Below are positions 14,787 to 21,985 of a DNA stretch of 33,776 nucleotides, one piece after another. The stretch's first letter is position 1. The number at the start of each line of letters is the position of its first letter. This DNA is from Acidobacteriota bacterium. Its GTDB lineage: Bacteria; Acidobacteriota; CAIWXX01. The notes under the pieces were generated by a model. The model worked only from the letters and a program-made list of their open reading frames with translations. It did no database searches and was not told the origin of the DNA. The DNA lies in the NCBI GenBank assembly GCA_016191015.1, contig JACPPM010000008.1, positions 1 to 33,776 of the forward strand. Reading direction: 5' to 3'. A program made the position numbers and the translations under genes.

Positions 14787-17561
14787 CTAGAAATGGAAGT
14801 TCACGCCGAACATGATGCGACGGGGCGGCACATAGACGGAGCCGATGTTGAACGAGCTGCTCGTCGCCAGTGTGCTCCCGACGTCATAGAACGCGTCGGC
14901 GTTGAGCAGGTTGAAGACATCCATGAGGAATTCGACGCCGAAATCATCGCCCAGCTTGAACTCCTTCTGGACGCGAATGTCCATCAGGTTGACCGCGGGA
15001 GTTCTGAGGTCGTCCGATCGCGGTGCCAGCATGATTGTCTGAGTCCCCTGATTCAGGGCGTCGACGACTCTGAGTGTCGGTGCCCATGGTCGACCGGTGA
15101 GGTAGTTGTAGTTGGCGGAGAGCATGATCCCGTACGGGAACTGATAGCTGCCCGTGAGCTTGAACATGTACTTCCGGTCGCCCTTGAGGAGTCCGTATGC
15201 GTTGATGAAATCGTTCTTGTCGTCGCCGAATCGGGTCGTGGCGCGCGAGTCTTGCGCGGAGTCGGCCCCGCCTGCGCCGCTGCCCGAGTTCAACCCCTCG
15301 GCTTTCGAGATCGTGAGCGACGCGAGCATCATCCAGTTCCTGGACATGCGCTTGTTGGCCGTCAGCATGAGGCCCTTATAGGTCTCCTTGAACTCGGCAG
15401 GGTTGGTCAGGAGCAGACGGCTGTCCTCCGGGTCGTTCGTCTGGTTGTAAACCGTGATCGTGTGGTCCTGTTGATCCCGCTCGTCAAAATAGGTGTACTG
15501 CACCGGTTCGTATGTGGCGCCGGTGTTGATGAACCCGATCTGGTTACGGGTCTTCTTGTAAATGCCGGTGACACCGATCGCGAAGTCGTTGGTGATGGCG
15601 TAGTCGAGTCCGAGCGAGAACTGATCGGTGTATGGGTTCTTCAGATCGGGATCGACCCCGGCCAACCGTTCGCGTGGATCGTCGATTTCGATCAGGTCGT
15701 CGTATGCATTCGTGTCGGGGTTCCAGGCATAGATGGATGTGGCCGTCCGTCCGGGGCTCAAGTCGTCGATCGCTCCCGTCAAAAGCGCCTGATAGAATCG
15801 CCCGTAGTAGCCACGAACGATGCCGCGTCCCTCCGCGCCGAGCTTGAACGTGGCCCCGATTCTCGGTGACACGGTGTTCCATGTGAAGACGTCGCCGAGT
15901 CCCGTGATCGTCCTGCCGGTCTCACCGCCGAATTTGTCCAGCTCCTTCACGTCCTGGACCGACCCGACGCTATGATCGAATCGTACCCCGAGTGAGAGGT
16001 TGATCGTCTCGTTCACTTTCCAGCTATCATCCACGAACGTGCCGACCGTCCACATGCTCGATGCATAATGGTACGGGGTCTGGTAGTAGGCCAGATACGG
16101 CGCTCCGTCGTAGTCATAGTATTTGGCTCCGCCGGTGAGAGACGAGATGTAGTCGTTGCCGCCCTGCTGGAACTGCACGCCGAACCGGAAATCATGGTCG
16201 CCGGCCAGGAAGTCGTTCGCGTAATGCGATACCTTGCCGCTCACCTGTGTCTTCCAGATGTCGCCGTCGTACCAGTAGAGCGCATTCACGGAGTATTCGC
16301 CGGTCGACAGGTCGTAGTGCCCCGGGGTCGTGTAGTCGCCGCTGTTGAGATCGCCCTTGTCGGTCCCGTAGAAGCCGGCGTACCGCACTTCGAGGAAAGT
16401 CTTGTCACTGAGGATTGATGTCCAAAGGACGCTCGGCGTCGGGTTGTTGCCCTTTTCCGTGAGCGATGCCTCGTTCGGGAGCGAGAAGCTGATCGTGCGC
16501 GGGATGTTGAAGTAGTCGTTGTGCAGCTCGGCCACCACCTTGTTCTTCTCGTTGATCTGTGTTGTCACCTTGAAGAAATACCGGTGGTCGTCCTCCTCCT
16601 TCGGAAACTGCTTGGGTGTGCCCGGCTCCGAGAAGTGCTCGCGCCTCGTCTGGAATCCTGCGAAGAACCAGATCTTGTCCTTCTTGATCGGCCCGCCGAT
16701 CTGGAAGGTGAGGTCGCTGTACTGCGCGCGATTGAAGGGCTGGGGATCGCCGAGGGCGGCGAGCTGCTCCTTGGACAGGTTGTTCCCGGTCAGGCTCTGG
16801 GTCTGGTAGTAGTAGTTGATGTCGCCGCTGAAGTCGTTCCCGCCGCTTTTCGTAACCACGTTGAAAACCGCCCCCTGCACGTTGCCGTATTCCGCGGGCG
16901 CCCCCAAGCCGACAATCTGGATCTCTTCGATGATGTCCGTATTCGGCCAGGGCCATGCAGCTCCGGTGAGAGGCGCGGTCAGGTCGGTGCCGTCGAGCTG
17001 ATAGGCGTTTTCATTCACGTTCGAGCCAAAGGCCGAGGAACGACTGGCCGCGTTATCAAAGCGCATCGTCGATACGCCAGGCGACGACTGTATCAGGTCG
17101 AAGAAGGTGAATCGCGCGATCGGCGTGTTCTCGACGTACTCCGATCCGTAGTTGGTTGATACCCCGGCCTTGGTCGGGTCCACAACGGGTGCCTCGGCCG
17201 TCACCACAACCGACTCCTGCACCGTCGCCAGCTTCATCACATGCAACCCCTCGATCGTCCCGCCGACCGAGACATGCAGCGGTCCGTGCTGGATGGTGGC
17301 GAATCCGTCCAGTGACATTGTGACCATGTACTCGCCGGGCGGGAGAGCCGGAAACCGGAAGAAGCCATCGACGTCTGTGATCCTATCCTGGCTCTTCGAT
17401 ATCAGCGCCGGGCTGGTGACGACAACCGTCACACCTGGAAGGACCGCGCCCGTCTCGTCCTTCACCGTGCCGACGATGCTCCCGGTAAGAATCTGAGCGG
17501 AAACGACCGTGCCGAACGAAAGCAGCAGCAGCAGAGAAAGTGCTACCAGAGTCCTGTTCAT
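14787..17561 (-). CDS. TonB-dependent outer-membrane receptor with carboxypeptidase-regulatory N-terminus
   Basis: A 924-residue outer-membrane protein of the Oar-like TonB-receptor type, expected to take up a large ligand using energy from TonB. The start at 17561 follows AGGAGGAACC; an upstream in-frame Met at 17594 lacks a signal peptide. It has a signal peptide (1-22, ending VVSA), a carboxypeptidase-regulatory-like Ig domain (about 24-105, GTVKDETGAVLPGVTV and GFFRFPALPPGEY), a plug (about 115-235, with VVVTAEAPVV and NAYQLDGTDL) and a long beta-barrel. It ends in Phe (GVNFHF), the usual outer-membrane assembly signal. The ligand cannot be read from the sequence; no siderophore or glycan genes adjoin it. 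A good sigma-70 promoter lies at 17606-17635. Confidence 0.94.
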   Translation of the reverse strand: MNRTLVALSLLLLLSFGTVVSAQILTGSIVGTVKDETGAVLPGVTVVVTSPALISKSQDRITDVDGFFRFPALPPGEYMVTMSLDGFATIQHGPLHVSVGGTIEGLHVMKLATVQESVVVTAEAPVVDPTKAGVSTNYGSEYVENTPIARFTFFDLIQSSPGVSTMRFDNAASRSSAFGSNVNENAYQLDGTDLTAPLTGAAWPWPNTDIIEEIQIVGLGAPAEYGNVQGAVFNVVTKSGGNDFSGDINYYYQTQSLTGNNLSKEQLAALGDPQPFNRAQYSDLTFQIGGPIKKDKIWFFAGFQTRREHFSEPGTPKQFPKEEDDHRYFFKVTTQINEKNKVVAELHNDYFNIPRTISFSLPNEASLTEKGNNPTPSVLWTSILSDKTFLEVRYAGFYGTDKGDLNSGDYTTPGHYDLSTGEYSVNALYWYDGDIWKTQVSGKVSHYANDFLAGDHDFRFGVQFQQGGNDYISSLTGGAKYYDYDGAPYLAYYQTPYHYASSMWTVGTFVDDSWKVNETINLSLGVRFDHSVGSVQDVKELDKFGGETGRTITGLGDVFTWNTVSPRIGATFKLGAEGRGIVRGYYGRFYQALLTGAIDDLSPGRTATSIYAWNPDTNAYDDLIEIDDPRERLAGVDPDLKNPYTDQFSLGLDYAITNDFAIGVTGIYKKTRNQIGFINTGATYEPVQYTYFDERDQQDHTITVYNQTNDPEDSRLLLTNPAEFKETYKGLMLTANKRMSRNWMMLASLTISKAEGLNSGSGAGGADSAQDSRATTRFGDDKNDFINAYGLLKGDRKYMFKLTGSYQFPYGIMLSANYNYLTGRPWAPTLRVVDALNQGTQTIMLAPRSDDLRTPAVNLMDIRVQKEFKLGDDFGVEFLMDVFNLLNADAFYDVGSTLATSSSFNIGSVYVPPRRIMFGVNFHF

Positions 17562-17605
17562 GGTTCCTCCTGGCGACATGCCGATTTTGCCCACCTGTGC
17601 CTATC

Positions 17606-17635
17606 ATTACATGCCGAGTCCGCCGGAGGTGTCAA
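17606..17635 (-). promoter_or_regulatory. Sigma-70 promoter for the TonB-receptor gene
   Basis: Minus-strand TTGACA (17630-17635, 6/6) is followed by an 18-bp spacer and TGTAAT (17606-17611, 5/6). Transcription would start near 17599, giving a leader of about 38 nt that contains the AGGAGG ribosome site. Confidence 0.6.
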
Positions 17636-17728
17636 GCGATTTTTCCCGAGTCCCGTCGCTCCGACGCGAGGGCGGGGGCGGTGACAGAATGCCGGTGGAG
17701 CATTCCTTGGGGGCAGCTGCCCTGCGCG

Positions 17729-17750
17729 CTTTGACGCAGCCTTGGGTCAC
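17729..17750. repeat. Solo end of the MITE-like element (copy D)
   Basis: CTTTGACGCAGCCTTGGGTC and the adjoining AC match the right end of copy A (ACTTTGCCGCAGCCTTGGCTC) at nearly every position. No convincing partner end or GCAGATT interior is visible nearby, so this looks like a lone remnant. It lies in the 441-bp gap (17562-18002) between the receptor and the response regulator. Besides this and the promoter at 17606-17635, that gap holds only a doubtful short reading frame at 17929-18000. Confidence 0.5.
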
Positions 17751-17928
17751 TTGACGCGCCTGGCGACTCGCAGCAACCTCTGCCTTGCCTTCAGGTGTGC
17801 CAGCCCAAACTCTCGTTGCTGCTCTTTGCTTTCATGCATTTGCCATATTCGCCCGACTCATTCCGGTACCGACCACCGATCTAAAGCTCTTGGCATGTTG
17901 TTTGCTCAAAGTGGCCGAGGAACAGGCA

Positions 17929-18000
17929 ATGCGCACTCAGATCGACATCGGCACCACGCTTCACAGTCCCATGCCCCCAACATGCCGGATAGCAGTTTGA
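17929..18000 (+). other. Possible 23-residue leader peptide reading frame
   Basis: An ATG at 17929 with GAGGAA about 8 nt upstream opens a 23-codon frame whose TGA (17998-18000) ends 2 bp before the likely ATG of the response-regulator gene. That gene has no ribosome site of its own, so translational coupling is possible. The peptide has no recognisable motif and could be a chance frame. Confidence 0.25.
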
Positions 18001-18002
18001 GG

Positions 18003-18446
18003 ATGAGCTGCTCGCGGCTCCCCGTCGACTATGGCCTCCTCCGGTGCCAGCGGTCAGTCAAGAAAACGGTCCTGGTTGTCGAGGACGAGAAACTCATTCG
18101 CTGGAGCCTCGCCCAGAACCTCGCGCTCTGGGGATACGAACCCATGGAGGCCGGGGACGTGGCATCGGCGGCGGAATCTGCCCTCGGGCGGCTGCCGGAT
18201 CTTGTCCTCCTGGATCTCCGCCTGCCGGATGGGAACGGAATCGAGTTGCTGCGGAAGCTCAGGTCCGAGCATCCCTCGATACGGGTGATCATGATGACGG
18301 CGCACGGCTCCCCAGAGGACGCACTCGCCGCCATGCACTCGGGCGCCCTCCGCTTCCTCCTGAAGCCGATCAACATGGAGGAGCTGCGGGGAATCGTCCG
18401 CGACGCGCTCGAGTCTGTCGATTCGGGACCGCAGCGCGAACACTAG
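18003..18446 (+). CDS. Stand-alone response-regulator receiver domain protein
   Basis: A 147-residue protein made of one CheY-like receiver domain. VVEDEKLIRW gives the acidic pair E27/D28, DLVLLDLRLPDGNG gives the phospho-acceptor Asp71, MMTAHGS gives Thr99, and FLLKPI gives Lys121. The sequence is closest in style to NtrC-family receivers, yet it ends 20 residues after the domain with no AAA+ or DNA-binding part, and I see no such remnant downstream. The start is uncertain: the frame is open from 17742. The ATG at 18003 gives a 19-residue tail before the domain; another ATG at 17982 is possible. No histidine kinase gene lies in the window. It may pass phosphate to, or modulate, a partner encoded elsewhere. 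Confidence 0.82.
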   Translation: MSCSRLPVDYGLLRCQRSVKKTVLVVEDEKLIRWSLAQNLALWGYEPMEAGDVASAAESALGRLPDLVLLDLRLPDGNGIELLRKLRSEHPSIRVIMMTAHGSPEDALAAMHSGALRFLLKPINMEELRGIVRDALESVDSGPQREH

Positions 18447-18540
18447 CCTGGCGTCCAGGCCATTCTGCTTCATCGAGAAGACAGGTGGGTCATCGAGACC
18501 CGGGAGATGAGGAGCCGTTCCCGGCCCGGCGACGTCCCTT

Positions 18541-18960
18541 CTACTCGCTGAACCGGAGCGACGCGATCAGGGCGGCGCCTCCCAGCATCTTGATGCCGGC
18601 CGCTATCTTCTGATTCAGAGGATCGCCGAGGTAAATTCTCTTCAAGACCTCCAGACACTGCTCAGGCGAGAGATAGTAGGTCACGCCGTAGATCAGGATG
18701 CCCAGCGATACGACGAACCAGAAGCCGCGGATCCGCAGATACCAGCAAAAGGTCATGAGCAAGGCGCCGGCGGCGAGGACGAAGATGCCCAGCTTTTGCA
18801 CCAGGCTGTAGTCCTGATGCATGGCGCCCACACGCATCTGCGTCACGTAATCCTGCATGAGGCTCGGCAAAAGGAGCTCTCGCGCGCCGGCTGCGAGGAG
18901 GGACAGCCCGAGGAGCAACATGATGATGCCGGCGATCACAACCCGGGTGCCTCGTGTCAT
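18541..18960 (-). CDS. Small integral membrane protein, unknown function
   Basis: A 139-residue protein with about four predicted membrane segments: VVIAGIIMLLLGLSLLAAG (7-27), LGIFVLAAGALLMTF (56-74), FWFVVSLGILIYGVTYYL (79-97) and a weaker one near 118-135. The central hydrophilic part (35-55) and the loop SPEQCLEVLKRIYLGDP lack known motifs. The start at 18960 is preferred over 18987 because a -10-like TATAGT ends 7 nt before it, which would make the mRNA leaderless. It is convergent with the response regulator and divergent from no close partner. I cannot assign a family. Confidence 0.75.
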   Translation of the reverse strand: MTRGTRVVIAGIIMLLLGLSLLAAGARELLLPSLMQDYVTQMRVGAMHQDYSLVQKLGIFVLAAGALLMTFCWYLRIRGFWFVVSLGILIYGVTYYLSPEQCLEVLKRIYLGDPLNQKIAAGIKMLGGAALIASLRFSE

Positions 18961-18967
18961 GGCCTGC

Positions 18968-18995
18968 ACTATACCATAACAGGCCATGCTGCCAG
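18968..18995 (-). promoter_or_regulatory. Promoter giving a likely leaderless mRNA (membrane protein gene)
   Basis: On the minus strand CTGGCA (18990-18995, 4/6) and TATAGT (18968-18973, 5/6) are 16 bp apart. The -10 ends 7 nt before the ATG at 18960, so transcription should start at or next to the start codon. No Shine-Dalgarno sequence is present. Confidence 0.45.
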
Positions 18996-19108
18996 ACAGT
19001 GACCGCGGTCACATGAATCCGTCGGTCGGAACGAACGTCCCGGCACAAACGGGCATCGCGACAACGAGCGCGTGGAGGAGGCTCTCTGCGGCCCTGAACA
19101 CCCCTGAA

Positions 19109-19693
19109 TTAGCTTCCCGCTCGATGGCTTTTCGAAATCAGCCCCGCCCCACTCCTGCTTCGATACAATGTGTGTGCGGCGATGTACGATGCCACGCGCT
19201 CACCGCAATCACGGCGGACGGAGCCGCCCTGTGCAAGTTTCGCGCGAATCTCGGTGCTGCTGAGCGGGGAGAGAAACGGGCCTGTGCCACCTGCCCCCGG
19301 TCGTGGAATGACCACGATCCTGGCGAGTCTGCGGATGCGGTCGAACGAGAGCCAGGTCCTTGTCTCGCTCATCGCGTCGGCGCCGACGACCAGTGAAAAC
19401 CGGGTCGAGGGGTTACCTCTCGCCAACAATTCGAGCGTCCGGATCGTGCGACTGATCCCGCCGATGCGTCGTTCGGTGTCGAGGACCTTCACACGCGAAA
19501 GGCCGTGGGTCATGAGACTGCACATCTCGAGACGGTGTTTGAACGGAGCGAGGCGCTTGCCGAAGGCGTGCCGATAGACGGGCACAACCCAGACCTCATC
19601 AAATGCCTTCGCGAGCAGGTAGCGGCAGATCTTCCGATGCCCCGAATGGGGTGGGTTGAAGCTGCCGCCAAAAACCGCCACCCTCCGCTTCAT
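19109..19693 (-). CDS. nadD: Nicotinate-nucleotide adenylyltransferase
   Basis: Transfers AMP from ATP to nicotinate mononucleotide in NAD synthesis. The 194-residue protein begins with the nucleotidyltransferase signature GGSFNPPHSGH (9-19, His16 and His19). It also has the substrate-loop WVVPVYRHAF, the LVVGADAM motif and a C-terminal SSTEIRAKL, the family's second ATP-binding signature. The length is normal for NadD. There is no clear ribosome site; TATGAT at 19705-19710 (minus strand) lies only 11 nt before the ATG at 19693, so the leader is probably very short. The dimethylargininase gene starts divergently 121 bp away. Confidence 0.94.
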   Translation of the reverse strand: MKRRVAVFGGSFNPPHSGHRKICRYLLAKAFDEVWVVPVYRHAFGKRLAPFKHRLEMCSLMTHGLSRVKVLDTERRIGGISRTIRTLELLARGNPSTRFSLVVGADAMSETRTWLSFDRIRRLARIVVIPRPGAGGTGPFLSPLSSTEIRAKLAQGGSVRRDCGERVASYIAAHTLYRSRSGAGLISKSHRAGS

Positions 19694-19802
19694 GTTGCAG
19701 CGTGATCATATCGGAAGATGCCGATCCTCCCCAACATCTCTACCTCGGGCTCTGTCTGCATGCCGGTCGGGAAGATCCGGCTCGGTGTCTCATTCGATCG
19801 AA

Positions 19803-19808
19803 TATAAT
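19803..19808 (+). promoter_or_regulatory. Perfect -10 hexamer, 6 nt before the dimethylargininase ATG
   Basis: TATAAT (6/6) is separated from the ATG at 19815 by only GCGCGG. With the usual 6-7 nt distance, the transcript would begin on the A of the start codon. No good -35 hexamer is visible at 16-18 bp, and no ribosome site precedes the ATG. Confidence 0.5.
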
Positions 19809-19814
19809 GCGCGG

Positions 19815-20657
19815 ATGACCGCACGCGAGGGTCGGCGCTCCCGTCACTCATCTCCCTCCGGGTCCTTTGCGCTCGCCCGCAGTGTCCTCGTACGCGGTGT
19901 CCCTGCGAGTCTGGCGATCTGCGTACGATCTCGGCCGGATTTGGAAATCGATGTGGATCGTGCGCGGACTCAGCACGCCGCTTACGTGGGGACTCTGGCG
20001 GAGCTGGGGGTCGATGTTCATCAGCTCCCATCCGACGAAGCTTGCCCGGACTGCTGCTTTGTCGAGGACACGGCGGTGGTCATTGGCGCGATCGCAGTCC
20101 TCACCTGTCCCGGCGCCGTTTCGCGAAGGGCCGAAGTGGAAGGCGTCGCAAGCTCCTTGCGGCGGTGGTGTACGATTTATCCGATGCACCTGCCGGCGAC
20201 GCTCGACGGCGGAGACGTCCTGCGCGCCGGTGATAATCTGTTTGTGGGGCTCTCCGGGCGTACCAACGACGAGGGTGCCGCGTTTCTCGAAAAAGCGGCT
20301 GCCACCGAAGGAGTGGTGACCACAACCGTGAAAGTCCGCGGTGGCCTGCACCTCAAATCATCATGCAGCCTGGTCGCCCCGGCTACCATGGTCTATCTGG
20401 ACAGCGCGATCGATCCCGCGCCGTTCCGCGACGCCGGGCTCCGATGCATCCCGGTATCCGAGCAGTACGGCGCGAACGCTTTGCTCGTCGGTGACGCGGT
20501 CCTCGTTTCCAGTGCAGCCCCCCGGACTGCAGAGATGTTGGCGGGCGCCGAGGGCATCGATGTGCGACTGGTGGACGTGACTGAGCTCCACAAGGCGGAC
20601 GGTGCCCTGACTTGTCTCTCGATCAGGATTCCGGGTCCCGGGTGCTGGTGCGCGTGA
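19815..20657 (+). CDS. Dimethylargininase-like amidinohydrolase (DDAH family)
   Basis: A 280-residue enzyme of the arginine-deiminase/DDAH fold, expected to hydrolyse N-omega-methylated arginine to citrulline and a methylamine; arginine or another guanidino compound is possible. Signature pieces are CFVEDTAVV (81-89, acidic substrate contacts), TLDGGDVL (129-136), GLSGRTNDEGA (145-155), GLHLKSSCS with His179, EQYGANALLVGDAVLV, and DVTELHKADGALTCLSI with the nucleophile Cys267. All catalytic positions expected for DDAH are present. The start at 19815 is set by the -10 just upstream and by where homologs usually begin (ARSVLVRG at about 21). The 3' end overlaps the convergent glycosyltransferase gene by 35 bp. 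An unusually Cys-rich tail (GPGCWCA) ends the protein. Confidence 0.88.
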   Translation: MTAREGRRSRHSSPSGSFALARSVLVRGVPASLAICVRSRPDLEIDVDRARTQHAAYVGTLAELGVDVHQLPSDEACPDCCFVEDTAVVIGAIAVLTCPGAVSRRAEVEGVASSLRRWCTIYPMHLPATLDGGDVLRAGDNLFVGLSGRTNDEGAAFLEKAAATEGVVTTTVKVRGGLHLKSSCSLVAPATMVYLDSAIDPAPFRDAGLRCIPVSEQYGANALLVGDAVLVSSAAPRTAEMLAGAEGIDVRLVDVTELHKADGALTCLSIRIPGPGCWCA

Positions 20658-21927
20658 GCTCCGACGAGAGGTCCGCTGCGGCACGCCTGCGGCGGAGGAT
20701 GGATTCCGCGGCGAGCACCGCGACAAACGGAACAAACTCCAGAAGCTTGAGGACGCCGGATTCGACCCATTGTTCATAGGGCCCCTGCACGATGAGCGGG
20801 TGATACGAGAGAACGATCGTTCCGGTGAGGACGAGCCAGCTCAGGCGCATTCTCATGACCAGAAATGGCACGACCCACATCAGGCGCCATGGATCAAGTT
20901 GAGGAGAGAGGAGGAGGAACCAGGACAGACCGAACATGATCTGGTCTTCGATGCGCCACGGTCGCGTCGCAGCCCAGAGAGTTGCAACGGCTACGGCTGC
21001 TCCGCAGATGAGTTTCGCCGTCTGCAGGTCTCCCACGACGAGGTGTGCAAGAGCGAAGACGGAGTCATTGAATCGCCAGATTGACGCATAGGTACGGAGG
21101 GACTCGAAGAGGCCCGAACCCGGCCGGATGTAGATGGCCATGAGCAGAAGCGGGAGGGGGAAAATCCACAACCACTGCCGTCTCGGCGTGCGGGTGAGGA
21201 AGAACGGGGCGAAGAGCAGGGGGAAGAGCTTCGTCATGAAGGATGCGGAGAGCCAGATGAGGGCCTGCCCCGCCTCATTTGACTTCCCTGACCTTGCCCG
21301 TATAATGGTGGCCGTGCCGAGGAGGAGAAAGAAGATGGCGATTGGGTCACAGTGCCCGCTCGACGATATCTCGAAGAGCACCAGCGGGTGCCAGGCATAG
21401 ACGATCGCATGGATCCGGCTTTCTCCACGCATTTCGAGTAACTTCCCGAGCATGAAGAGGCACAGGAGGTCGAAAAGCGTCATCGCCGCTTTCAGCGCGA
21501 TGGGTTCGGGCATTGCGGCGGCTGCCGCGAGGAAGCCGACTTGAGCCAGCGGGGGGTAGATGGTGGGGATGTCCCTGTTGTTGATCAGGGGCCAGGACTC
21601 ATCCCGGTATGCAGCGATTTCGGGGGAATTGGGTGCGAAGGAGTATGGGTTTATGCCGAGTGTTTGCAGGCGCCCGTCCCAGACATATCTATAAACGTCG
21701 TCTGACAGGAAAGGAGGAAACAGAAGGAGAGAGACCCGGAAGCTGACGGCGAAGGCGATGATGAGCCACCAGCCGCCGCGACGCACCCGACCGGCCGCGT
21801 AGACCGAGATGCAGAAAAGCGCGAAGGTCGCGAGGTAGATTGCGGGAAAGTGGGCGAGGGGGGAGCGGACGGCGAGCAGAATCAGAGCCTGGATCGTCAG
21901 ACCGAGGGCACACAGCAGAGCGCGCAT
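20623..21927 (-). CDS. Polytopic GT-C type glycosyltransferase (mannosyltransferase-like)
   Basis: A 434-residue membrane protein with about ten or more hydrophobic helices, expected to transfer a sugar from a polyprenyl-phosphate donor on the outer face of the inner membrane. The first long loop carries the GT-C acidic signature F-L-S-D76-D77-V-Y-R-Y-V-W-D-G-R (73-86), followed by GINPYSFAP and PTIYPPLAQ, as in polyprenol-phosphate-mannose-dependent enzymes. Donor and acceptor cannot be read. The start at 21927 is preferred over a Met at 22017 that would run into the divergent gene; TAGCAT lies 8 nt upstream and there is no ribosome site. It is divergent from a GT2 enzyme 58 bp away, so both may serve one envelope glycan. 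Confidence 0.85.
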   Translation of the reverse strand: MRALLCALGLTIQALILLAVRSPLAHFPAIYLATFALFCISVYAAGRVRRGGWWLIIAFAVSFRVSLLLFPPFLSDDVYRYVWDGRLQTLGINPYSFAPNSPEIAAYRDESWPLINNRDIPTIYPPLAQVGFLAAAAAMPEPIALKAAMTLFDLLCLFMLGKLLEMRGESRIHAIVYAWHPLVLFEISSSGHCDPIAIFFLLLGTATIIRARSGKSNEAGQALIWLSASFMTKLFPLLFAPFFLTRTPRRQWLWIFPLPLLLMAIYIRPGSGLFESLRTYASIWRFNDSVFALAHLVVGDLQTAKLICGAAVAVATLWAATRPWRIEDQIMFGLSWFLLLSPQLDPWRLMWVVPFLVMRMRLSWLVLTGTIVLSYHPLIVQGPYEQWVESGVLKLLEFVPFVAVLAAESILRRRRAAADLSSELTRTSTRDPES

Positions 21928-21935
21928 GAGCGCTG

Positions 21936-21964
21936 ATGCTACAAGGCCTGCGGCCGGGCGACAA
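21936..21964 (-). promoter_or_regulatory. Candidate promoter, leaderless type, for the GT-C gene
   Basis: Minus-strand TTGTCG (21959-21964, 4/6) and TAGCAT (21936-21941, 4/6) are 17 bp apart. The -10 ends 8 nt before the ATG at 21927. The match is modest; it is listed because nearby genes show the same geometry. Confidence 0.3.
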
Positions 21965-21985
21965 CCCTTCGTTTCACGAGGAGAC

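Noticed and set aside
14754-15869. Plus-strand frame of 371 codons opposite the TonB receptor gene
   Set aside because: It lies wholly over a clear TonB-receptor barrel, shows no domain and starts inside the intergenic palindrome.
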